Source: ZLKRG44 sp964555705
Lineage (GTDB): Bacteria > Planctomycetota > Phycisphaerae > Phycisphaerales > SM1A02
Reading direction: 5' to 3'
Length of the DNA: 49,726 nt
Assembly (NCBI GenBank): GCA_964555705.1
Contig: CAZKTN010000020.1
Span: 1-49,726 of the forward strand
This document shows, piece after piece, positions 1 through 7,800 of the stretch (position 1 is the stretch's first letter; each line of letters begins with the position of its first letter). The notes below the pieces were generated by a model. That model was not told the origin of the DNA. It worked only from the letters and a program-made list of their open reading frames with translations, and made no database searches. The position numbers were made by a program, and so were the translations under genes.

Positions 1-565
1 GGTTGATGATGCAGTCGAGGCAGACGGCGGTCTTGCCGGTCTTGCGGTCGCCGATCACGAGCTCGCGCTGTCCGCGGCCGACGGGAATCATGCTGTCGAC
101 AGCCTTGATGCCGAACTGCAGCGGCTCCTTCACGGGCTGGCGCTTGCTGATGCCGGGGGCGACGATGTCGACCTTGCCGCGCTGCTTGGTGGTGATCGCG
201 GGGCCGCCGTCGAGCGGGTTGCCCAGCGGGTCGACGACGCGCCCGAGCAGCTCGGGGCCGACGGGCACCTCAAGGAGGCGCCCGGTGCCGCGCACCGTGT
301 CGCCCTCGCGCACGCGCGTCCCGTCGCCGAAGAGCGCCACGCCGACGGTGTCGGTCTCGAGGTTCATCACCTGTCCGGTGACGGTGCCGCCTTCGCTCTC
401 GAACTCGAGCAGCTCGCCGGCCATCGCCTTCGAGAGGCCGTAGACGCGGGCGATGCCGTCGCCCACCTCGACCACCTGCCCCACGTCGGAGATCTCCAGC
501 TGGCTGGAGAACTGCTCGATTTCCTGCTTGATGACTGCGGTGATCTCGTCGGTCTTGATCTTCAC
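1..565 (-). CDS. atpA: F1 ATP synthase subunit alpha, N-terminal part (cut by window edge)
   Basis: The alpha subunit carries the non-catalytic nucleotide sites of the F1 hexamer. The visible 188 codons begin at a GTG (MKIKTDEITAVIKQEIEQF) and hold the N-terminal beta-barrel and the start of the nucleotide-binding domain, including EPLQFGIKAVDSMIPVGRGQ and the P-loop GDRKTGKTA close to the window edge. A GGAG lies about ten bases before the GTG. The P-loop has Lys where most alpha subunits have Gln (GDRQTGKT). The rest of the gene, and presumably atpG, atpD and atpC, lie beyond position 1. It is last in the visible operon, 87 bases after atpH. That gap contains a short GC stem (620-625 with 635-640). 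Confidence 0.95.
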   Translation of the reverse strand, partial: MKIKTDEITAVIKQEIEQFSSQLEISDVGQVVEVGDGIARVYGLSKAMAGELLEFESEGGTVTGQVMNLETDTVGVALFGDGTRVREGDTVRGTGRLLEVPVGPELLGRVVDPLGNPLDGGPAITTKQRGKVDIVAPGISKRQPVKEPLQFGIKAVDSMIPVGRGQRELVIGDRKTGKTAVCLDCIIN

Positions 566-652
566 GTCTGTGCTCCGGGGCTGTTCAGCGAGGCGTTGCG
601 GTTCGATGCGAGGCGCGCGGGGCGGGCTCCTGTTCCGCCCTTGCGCCGCGCA

Positions 653-1258
653 TCAACTGAGGAAGTCCTTGGATGCGGCACGCACGCGCGCGCCGCCCTT
701 GTCGATGAGCGCGCTGCGCATCCTGCGCAGGCGGGTGGCGACCGACCCGTCCACGAGCTGGTCGCCGATGCGGAACTTCACGCCGCCCACCATGTGGGGG
801 TCGGCGTAGAAATGGAAGATCGGATCCTTGCCGGTCGCGGCCTTGATGCGATCGCGCATCACCTGCTGCGACTCAGGCGATGGTGCCGCGCCGTCCACCG
901 TGTAGACGTCGACCTCGGTCTTGCCGAAGGCCTGCTGAAGCGTGGCGTCGTAGGCGTCGCACACGGCAAGCAGCGCGCCGAGGCGGCCCTTGCGGTTGAG
1001 CACCATCAGGAACGTGAGCAGGCGGTCGCTCACGCGTCCCTTGAGCATCCTCTCGAGCGCGGCGGCTCGCTTGGCGGCGCCGATCACCGGGCTCTCGACG
1101 AAGCGCCTCAGGCGCACGTCGGCGCGCACGATCTCGCACAGCGCCGTGAGCTCCTCGCCGATGTCCGCAGCGCCCGCATCGCCGCCCGCGGACTTCGCGA
1201 GCTCGAAGAGCGCATTCGCGTAGACAGTCGCGACTTCGGATGGTGCGGCGCTTGGCAC
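653..1258 (-). CDS. atpH: F1 ATP synthase subunit delta
   Basis: Delta is part of the peripheral stalk and joins the F1 head to the b subunits. The 201-residue product shows the family pattern: an N-terminal helical domain with ATVYANALFELA and RLRRFVESPVIGAAKRAA, then a C-terminal region ending in GGVKFRIGDQLVDGSVATRL, which matches the family's usual GG-hk-hG-hhDGS signature. Length is slightly above the usual 175-185 residues. It sits 25 bases after atpF and before atpA, the standard order. Confidence 0.95.
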   Translation of the reverse strand: MPSAAPSEVATVYANALFELAKSAGGDAGAADIGEELTALCEIVRADVRLRRFVESPVIGAAKRAAALERMLKGRVSDRLLTFLMVLNRKGRLGALLAVCDAYDATLQQAFGKTEVDVYTVDGAAPSPESQQVMRDRIKAATGKDPIFHFYADPHMVGGVKFRIGDQLVDGSVATRLRRMRSALIDKGGARVRAASKDFLS

Positions 1259-1283
1259 TGGTGGTCCTTGGGTCGTTGGCGGG

Positions 1284-1802
1284 TCAGTTGCGGCCCGTGC
1301 CGGCGTACTCGCGGAGGCTCTCCTCGACGAGCTTCTTCTGGTCCTCGGCGTTGATGCTGCGGCCCAGGATGCGGCGCGCGATCGACACGCCCAGGTCCGA
1401 CGCCTGCGCCTGGATGTCGGCGACTGCCGCGCGGCGCGCAGCCTCGATCTCGTCGCTGGCGCGCTTGATGCGCTCGGCGAGCTCCGCCTCGTTCTTGGCG
1501 CGGATCTCCTGGCCGGCGCGCAGCGCCTCGGCCTTGGCCTCGCGGATCATGCGGTCGGCCTGCTCGAGCGCCTCGCGCATCTTGGCCTCGAGCTCGTCCT
1601 GCTTCGCCTTTGCGGCATGGCGCGCCTGCTCCGCGGCCTTGATCTCCGAGATGATCTTCGCGTTGCGCTCGTCGAGCCCCTTCGCGATGCCTGGCCAGAT
1701 CTTGTAGCGGAAGATCAGGTAGAAGATGACGAAGACCGCGACGGCCGTGCCGAAGGGCAGCAGCTCGAACGCGATGGGGTTGGTGGCGGCGATCAGGTCC
1801 AT
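1284..1802 (-). CDS. atpF: F0 ATP synthase subunit b
   Basis: Subunit b is the membrane-anchored peripheral stalk. The 172-residue product has one N-terminal membrane helix (residues about 10-35, FELLPFGTAVAVFVIFYLIF) followed by a long charged coiled coil rich in Ala, Glu, Lys and Arg (residues 40-150), as expected. The gene lies 111 bases downstream of atpE. That gap holds an 11-bp perfect stem-loop, reported separately, which may help set the different dosage of c and b. Confidence 0.95.
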   Translation of the reverse strand: MDLIAATNPIAFELLPFGTAVAVFVIFYLIFRYKIWPGIAKGLDERNAKIISEIKAAEQARHAAKAKQDELEAKMREALEQADRMIREAKAEALRAGQEIRAKNEAELAERIKRASDEIEAARRAAVADIQAQASDLGVSIARRILGRSINAEDQKKLVEESLREYAGTGRN

Positions 1803-1823
1803 GTGGCGCCTCTGTCTCGGGGA

Positions 1824-1855
1824 GGTTCCGGGCCCCCTTGCGGAGGCCCGGAACC
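1824..1855 (-). promoter_or_regulatory. Perfect 11-bp stem-loop between atpE and atpF
   Basis: GGTTCCGGGCC (1824-1834) pairs perfectly with GGCCCGGAACC (1845-1855) around a 10-base loop. No T-run follows on the transcribed strand. An mRNA-stability or processing element, or a partial terminator, is therefore more likely than a full intrinsic terminator. Its place just after the gene for the high-copy c subunit fits a dosage-control role, which is inference. Confidence 0.55.
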
Positions 1856-1913
1856 GGGAGATTCACCGAAAGAGCGGCCAGACGCGCGGGCGCGCGGCGG
1901 CCGCACACAAAAC

Positions 1914-2264
1914 TCAGCCGCCCGTGGGGAAGCCGAGCAGACCGACGACGACCGCGAAGAGGGCAACACCCTCGATGAGCGCGGCGGTGAGGATCATGTT
2001 GATGAAGATCTTGTTGGCGACCTCGGGCTGGCGAGCGATGCTCTCGACAGCGCTGCCACCGATGCGGCCGATGCCGAGACCGGCGCCGAGCACTGCGAAG
2101 GCGGCGGCGAGGCCGGCGCCGAGACCGGAGCCCCAGTTCATGGCGTTCGCGGGAACCTTGTCGGCGGCAGCGGCGGCAGTGGCGGCAGCCTGCGCGAATG
2201 CGGAGGTGTCGCCGAACAGCGCGATGGCGGCGAAGGCGAGGGTGGCGAGTGCAATGGGCTTCAT
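1914..2264 (-). CDS. atpE: F0 ATP synthase subunit c with N-terminal signal-like extension
   Basis: Subunit c forms the rotor ring. The start chosen is the ATG at 2264 (MKPIALATLAFAAIALFGDT), which gives 116 residues. The first 25 look like a cleavable signal peptide ending AFAQ, followed by an Ala-rich linker and then the two-helix hairpin (residues about 45-113). The polar loop is ARQPE (77-81) and the ion-carrying carboxylate is Glu98 in AALIEGVALF. The Gln and Ser/Thr that mark sodium-binding c rings are Ile and Gly here, so proton coupling is inferred. The preceding 156-base gap holds a small stem (2333-2338 with 2346-2351). Confidence 0.95.
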   Translation of the reverse strand: MKPIALATLAFAAIALFGDTSAFAQAAATAAAAADKVPANAMNWGSGLGAGLAAAFAVLGAGLGIGRIGGSAVESIARQPEVANKIFINMILTAALIEGVALFAVVVGLLGFPTGG

Positions 2265-2420
2265 GGCCGAGGTGGTCTCCGGGGAATCTGGTGGCGCCGT
2301 GGGCTGCGCCGTTTCGGTGAGGTCTGAATTCCCCCGGCACCCACGGCCGGGAGGGTCGACAAGGATAGCGGCTTCGGGATGGCCCGTGGCACGCACGCCA
2401 GGGCCGCCTCCGCCGGGAAA

Positions 2421-3401
2421 TCAGTGCGCGTGGGCGTGTGCCTCCGCCCCGTGGCCATGGTCATCGGCGTGCTCGTGGTGCTCGTCGCCGTGGCTCATCA
2501 GGCTAATGAAGACCGCGGTCAGGAACATGAACACGAACGACTGGAGGAAGGCCACGAAGAGCTCAAGGAAGGTGATGGCGACGGCAAATCCGCCTGCAAT
2601 GGCGGTGACGCCAGCCACCCCGCCCATGCCCAGCTTCGCGGCCGAGGCGCCGAAGCCAAACAGCACGACGAGCAGCGTGTGCCCTGCCACCATGTTGGCG
2701 AAGAGTCGCACAGCGAGCGCTGCAGGCTTGATGAACATGCCCGAGAGCTCCACCGCGAAGATGATGGGGATCACGAGCCACAGCACGAGCGGCCCGCGCA
2801 CGAGGTCGGGTCCGCCGCAGAGGTGCTCGAGGGTGCCCTTGACGCCGAGCTCGCGGATCGACTGCCAGAGGATCGCGAAGAAGCTGCACACCGCCAGGCC
2901 CGCCGTCACGGAAATGCTCGCCGTAGCCGCACCGCCGAAGAAGACATGCGTCTCGTCGTGCGGCGTGTCCGCGATGCGCTTGCCCAGCAGCCCATAGACG
3001 AACTCCTGCGCGTCGAAGAACGGGATCAGCCCGAACAGGTTCAGGATTAGGATCAGGAAGAACTGCGCGAGCAGGAACGGGAGCCACGCGTTGGCGAGAC
3101 GCTCGCCCATCACGGGCTTGAGCATCTCGTCGCGCAGGTACAGGGAGATGGTCTCGACGATCTGCGACAGTCGGCCCTTGGTGACGAAGCGCTCGTGCCC
3201 CATCGACTCGGGACCGGTGGCGATCGCCTTGGCGGCGCGCGTCATGACGATGAGGGCGAGTGCGCCCGCCACAGCCAGGGACAGCATGCTCAGCCACAGC
3301 CATTCGGTGCCGAAGGTCTTCTTGTCGACGATGTGGTCGATCGGATTGCCGCCGGCGGCAATCAGGTCGAGGACGCTCGTGGCCGTGAGGAGGGAGGTCA
3401 T
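2421..3401 (-). CDS. atpB: F0 ATP synthase subunit a
   Basis: Subunit a provides the proton half-channels next to the c ring. The 326-residue product has several membrane helices. The essential arginine is Arg232 in AVRLFANMVAGH, and the last helix contains FLELFVAFLQSFVFMFLTAVFI. An insertion between helices (about 136-160) carries HDETHVFFGG. The C-terminus is unusual: from about residue 304 it is a hydrophilic tail of roughly 20 residues rich in His, Asp and Glu (HGDEHHEHADDHGHG), which could bind metal. The start overlaps the stop of the upstream membrane gene by 4 bases. Confidence 0.95.
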   Translation of the reverse strand: MTSLLTATSVLDLIAAGGNPIDHIVDKKTFGTEWLWLSMLSLAVAGALALIVMTRAAKAIATGPESMGHERFVTKGRLSQIVETISLYLRDEMLKPVMGERLANAWLPFLLAQFFLILILNLFGLIPFFDAQEFVYGLLGKRIADTPHDETHVFFGGAATASISVTAGLAVCSFFAILWQSIRELGVKGTLEHLCGGPDLVRGPLVLWLVIPIIFAVELSGMFIKPAALAVRLFANMVAGHTLLVVLFGFGASAAKLGMGGVAGVTAIAGGFAVAITFLELFVAFLQSFVFMFLTAVFISLMSHGDEHHEHADDHGHGAEAHAHAH

Positions 3402-3847
3402 TTGGTGGGCACCAGGGCCTTGGCCATACCCGCCGCGATCGCGCCTGCCTCAGTCATGAGCTGGACGAAGTAGCCCAACCCCACTGCAAGCGCGAGCGCC
3501 TTGGGCGCCGAAGGGGACGACAAATATAGCAGGTAGGCCCCCGCCGGCGTCACCAGCAGCCTGATGATGGTCGACCCCATCCAGAGGGCCGCCAGCGTGC
3601 TGAACGGGCGGGCTGTCCAGGGGGTCAGGGCCAGCATCGAGAGCGCCGCGACGACCCACGTGAGGATGATCCCGTAGCAGCCGATTCTGACCGTGTCGGG
3701 GCCCATCTCCACCGTCGGGGCGAGAAGCCGGCATCCCGCCCACCAGCCCGCGCAGCACAGTCCCGCCGCCACGGCTCCCGAGAACAGGGCGCTCTTCCAG
3801 GGAACTCGCGCGAGCGGTTCGGGGGGTGCTGAGGGTGCGGTGCTCAT
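3398..3847 (-). CDS. ATP synthase I-like membrane protein
   Basis: A 149-residue membrane protein between the atpZ-like gene and atpB, sharing 4-base overlaps with both. Four hydrophobic stretches are visible, starting near PWKSALFSGAVAAGL, IGCYGIILTWVVAAL, LAALWMGSTIIRLLV and KALALAVGLGYFVQL. Size, four-helix layout and position match AtpI-type proteins, which assist c-ring assembly or ion supply. Sequence identity to AtpI is not obvious by eye, so the name rests mainly on position. The start is the ATG at 3847; a longer upstream reading would run through the atpZ-like gene. Confidence 0.75.
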   Translation of the reverse strand: MSTAPSAPPEPLARVPWKSALFSGAVAAGLCCAGWWAGCRLLAPTVEMGPDTVRIGCYGIILTWVVAALSMLALTPWTARPFSTLAALWMGSTIIRLLVTPAGAYLLYLSSPSAPKALALAVGLGYFVQLMTEAGAIAAGMAKALVPTK

Positions 3848-4233
3848 GAGCCATCTCCAGACTGACGGGCCTTCTCTGCGGCCTCGCGCGCCTGCTTGCG
3901 CATGGCATCGGCGCGGTCCACCGACTTGTAGAGGCGAAGGCCGCCCCGCACCAGCGAGTAGATCGCCACCACCACACCCACGAGCGCCCCGATCATCACG
4001 CCCTTTGGGCCCGTGCCGAAGAAGTGGTCCACGCCCCAGCCGAGCGCAGCGCCCGCGATCACCTCCGTGGACATCTGCCACCCGAGCCCGAGCATCTGGA
4101 ACCCCACCCTCCGCTCGATGCTGTCGGCCTCGCGCCGGACCTCCTGCTCCTGCGCGCGGGCCCTTGCGGCCGCATCGCCAGATTCGAGCGGTGTGCGCGA
4201 CTGGCCGGATTCCTGCGGCGTCGGCGTGCTCAC
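3844..4233 (-). CDS. AtpZ/AtpI-family F0F1 accessory protein
   Basis: A 129-residue protein that opens the ATP synthase operon. After a charged N-terminal region (residues 1-45), the segment MSTEVIAGAALGWGVDHFFG, followed by GTGPKGVMIGALVGVVVAIY, matches the two-helix hairpin with a Gly-Trp-Asp core of the F0F1-ATPase gene-1 family (AtpZ/AtpI-like, magnesium or calcium transport proposed in the literature). The C-terminus is a charged helix. The start is a GTG at 4233, 29 bases from the divergent nuoI. The 4-base overlap with the next gene indicates translational coupling. Confidence 0.85.
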   Translation of the reverse strand: MSTPTPQESGQSRTPLESGDAAARARAQEQEVRREADSIERRVGFQMLGLGWQMSTEVIAGAALGWGVDHFFGTGPKGVMIGALVGVVVAIYSLVRGGLRLYKSVDRADAMRKQAREAAEKARQSGDGS

Positions 4234-4241
4234 GGAGGGAG

Positions 4242-4251
4242 GGTAGCTACC
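4242..4251. repeat. 10-bp palindrome in the atp/nuoI divergent gap
   Basis: GGTAGCTACC is perfectly self-complementary and sits centrally in the 29-base gap between the divergent atpZ-like and nuoI genes. It could be an operator half-site pair for both transcripts. With so little space, the promoters would have to lie inside the opposing coding regions. A chance palindrome is possible. Confidence 0.3.
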
Positions 4252-4262
4252 ATTCCCACCCC

Positions 4263-4820
4263 ATGCCGATCAGAGACGACGAGGTCATCGACGTCACGCC
4301 AAAGCGCCTCAGCCGCGCCGAGAGCCTGTTCATCCCCTCGATCATCAAGGGGCTCGGCACCACGATGCGGCACTGCCTCGAGAACATCGGCCGCAACGGG
4401 TCCAACAAGAAGAACATCTGGGTCGTCCAGTACCCCGAGCAGAAGCGCGATGACCGCCCGGTCGAGGAGGGCGGCCAGTACCGGCCCTACTTCCGCGGCG
4501 TGCACCGCCTCAACAAGGACGAGGACGGCCGGGTCCGCTGCGTCGCCTGCTTCATGTGCGCGACCGCGTGCCCCGCGAACTGCATCCACATCGTGGCCGA
4601 CGAGAGCCCATGGGAGGACCGCGAGAAGTACCCCAAGCAGTTCGACATCGACGAGCTGCGCTGCATCTACTGCGGGATGTGCGAGGAGGCGTGCCCCGTG
4701 GACGCCATCGAGCTCACGCCGCACTACGAGGTGACCGGGCTCTCGCGCCAGGAGCTCATCTTCGACAAGTCGAAGCTGCTCCAGGTGTACGACGAGACCG
4801 TCGGCGAGAAGCCGATGTGA
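4263..4820 (+). CDS. nuoI: NADH-quinone oxidoreductase subunit I (ferredoxin-like)
   Basis: NuoI carries clusters N6a and N6b of respiratory complex I and passes electrons toward quinone. The 185-residue product contains two 4Fe-4S motifs: C93VACFMCATACP (Cys 93, 96, 99, 103) and C134IYCGMCEEACP (Cys 134, 137, 140, 144). The N-terminal helix IIKGLGTTMRHCLEN and the region YRPYFRGVHRL match the family. No other nuo gene is adjacent. It faces away from the ATP synthase operon and converges on the AsmA-like gene. Confidence 0.95.
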   Translation: MPIRDDEVIDVTPKRLSRAESLFIPSIIKGLGTTMRHCLENIGRNGSNKKNIWVVQYPEQKRDDRPVEEGGQYRPYFRGVHRLNKDEDGRVRCVACFMCATACPANCIHIVADESPWEDREKYPKQFDIDELRCIYCGMCEEACPVDAIELTPHYEVTGLSRQELIFDKSKLLQVYDETVGEKPM

Positions 4821-4847
4821 TGCGGCGGCGCGCGCCGCGCCACTCCG

Positions 4848-7800
4848 CTACGGGGAGCCGCTTGGGGCCGGCGGAGGAGCATTGGATGGCTTCTTCTTGA
4901 ACAGGTCCGCGATGCCCTTGACGGTGCCGACCACGTCCCGGACAGTCACGCGCTGGAGGGCTTGCTCGTCCAGCCGGACGCTGAACTGCTCCGTCAGCTG
5001 TGCGGGCGTGCCGTCAGGGGCCGCAAGCGGACCCGAGTAGGTCACGTCCACGAGCAGCAGCGTGCCAGGATCGATGGGCAGCGCCTGGATCGCCTTCGTG
5101 ATCTGCTCTGCGGGGCCTGCGATCTGCTTGAAGCCGGCCGCTGTGCGCGCGATCGACTGGAACGGCACCTCGAAGGAGATGCTGTTCACGTAGGGGGGCT
5201 TCCGTGTCAGGTCGATGTCCCCTGACATGTTGAGCTTGTTCTGCCAGTCCTTGGCGAATCGCCCGATGGACAGCCTGAAGTCGCGGTAGGTGAGCCGGCC
5301 TGCGGCGATCTCGACGCGCAGCGGATCGATGAGCGCGGGCACAGATCCATCAGCTGAACCCTCCGACACGATGAGGCTGCCCACGAGCTGGTTGCTGCGC
5401 TTGAGGCGCACCTCGCCGACTTCCACCTGCAGCGCGCCGTAGAGGCGGGTCATGTCGAGGTCGAGCGGGAACTGGATCGACGACACGCGCCACCTGATGG
5501 GCGGCGCCGAGATGATGTCGGAGAAGACGGGGTTGATCTGCTCGAGCACCCAGTCCTTGAGCGCCGGCGAGATCGCGATGCTGCCCTGCACCGGCTGCGA
5601 GGGGCTCACGCTGAGCATCCCGTTCGAGAGCGTCATCCGCGGCGCCTGCAGCTGCACCATCGCTGAGCTCAGGTTGAGCGAGAGTTCGGTCACGCGCGGT
5701 GCGGCGGCACCTGCAGCGGCGGGCTGGCCTGAGGATGCCGCCGAACGCGCATCGAGCTCCATCGTGATTGCGGGCCCGATCGCGCCCACAATGTCGCCCT
5801 TCGCGCCCGCGAAGGTGTCCGCGATGACGGTCGGGAACCCATTGACGCGCACCGAACCGGTGAGCTGCGCGCGGTCTGCAGTGAGCGCACCATCGGCACC
5901 GACAAGTCCCGCCGCGGCGAGCGATGCGTTCACCTCGCCAGTTGTGCGGAGCGCGGCATCGGCGCCCGGATCCGCGATTGCCGCAGCGCCACTCGCCTCG
6001 ATCGTGACTCGGTCGGCCAGTCGCGCGCTCTTGATCGCCATGCGAACCGGCCCCACCGCCACCGCAGGCTTCCCCTTCGGCACAAGCCGGATGCGCTCAA
6101 GCTGCGCAGCCATGTCGATGCTCGCGTCGCCGAGCCGATCGCGCGACGGAACCCGCGCCGATGCGATGGTGACCGACATCGCGATCTTGTCGGCTTCGGA
6201 GACCGCCTCTGTCGCCACGCTGCTGCCGCGCCACCAGTCCGTGAGCGCGATGGCGAGCGTGCCGGGGAGCTCGACGTTCGCGGTGCTGGCCGAGAGCGAC
6301 AGCGGCTGCGAAGGGTCGAGCACGGCACGCAGGTCGCCTGCGAGCTCCGCACCGAGGGCGAATGGGGCCAGCGGCGCGCCGCCCACGCCGGCGCGCCCCT
6401 GCACCGAGACCTTCGCGGAGCTCGCCAGCTTTGGGCTCGCCACCGACAGCTGCACGCCATCGATGGCCACCGGCGGTCGCCCCGGCGGGGAGAGCGTTCC
6501 TGAGCCAAGCGTTGCAGAGAGCACGACTGCGGCATCCTCTGCGGTGCCCGTCCACTTGACCGACTCGACGTGGATGTCCGTGCGGATTCGCGGCGCGCGC
6601 TGGTCAGCGAGCGTGGCCGCGAGATCGGGCATCTCGCGCAGGCCGAGCCCAGCCTCGACGAGCGACGTGGGAAGCTCGACGGTCGCAGTGGATGGCCGCA
6701 CGACGAGCGAGCCCGATGCGATCGTCGCGTCGACCTCCGCGCTCGCGCGAGGGAGCCTGACCTGCGCGGACACGGAGTCCGACCCGTTCGCGCGCTCCAT
6801 GCGTCCGCGCACTGTGCCGGGCCCCTCCAGCAGCGCTCCCGCAACGCCTGCGTCGACGCATGACGCCAGCGCCGAGCCCTGCGCGAGCGCGAGGTCGAGC
6901 TCGGTGCGGAAGCGGCTCGCGTCGATCGGACCTGCATAGGTTGCCTTCACCGTGGCCGCCTCGGTCGCGCCCTGCGCGAGCGACGGGATGAGCGCGGTGG
7001 ACAGGTTGGTGTCGAGGTCCGCGAGACTTCCATTGGCGGGATCGATGCCGAGGGTCGCCTGGACGAGCACATCACGAAGCGCAACCGGCTTCAGCAGGCT
7101 CGGTGCGCGGAGCACGGCAACCCGCGGCGTGCGGACGCTCGCGCGCACGCTCGAGGGCCACTCCACCGATGCAGGCGAACTCTTGGTGGCCGCACGTCGC
7201 GCAAGCGACACCGGCTCAAGCGTCGCAGAGAGCGACACGTCCTCCGCAAGCGCGATCTCCTCCCCGAGCCACGGCGCAAGAGTCGCGCGGGTAAGCGTCG
7301 CTGCAACGCTCGTGTCCTTGGCGGTGAACGCACCCGCGCTCCACCCCAGCGTCGAGCTCGCCTGCGCAACGGCTGCGCCCGCCTGGGGCGAAAACGCATC
7401 CAGCTTCACCTGCACTGAGCCTGCATCAGCGGATCCGTCAAACTGCGTCGCCACCGATGCGGAGCCGATGCCGGCCTGCGCAAGCTGAGCGCGCATCGCA
7501 TCGTCGATCCATGGGATTGATGCGGGATCGACGGGCCCTGCGGAGAGCGTGCCCTTCGCGGCAGCCGTACCCGCGGAGAGCGCGCCCTTCGCGTCGACAA
7601 GCTTCGTCAGCGTGGCCGAGAGGCCCACTGGAGAGCCGAACGCACTCGTGCCGAGCTCGACCTGCGCGCCCTCGCCAAGGTTCGCAGTCGATGCGGACAG
7701 CGTGGTCGCGCCGAGCGGAACCCACGGCGAGTCCGCGTCGGACCCCGCTCGCACACGCACCGGCGCGAGCGACATGCCCACGTCACACGCGATCCCGCGC

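Noticed and set aside
4825..4838. GCGGCGCGCGCCGC palindrome between nuoI and the AsmA-like gene as a terminator
   Set aside because: No T-run on either side and such palindromes are expected at this GC content.
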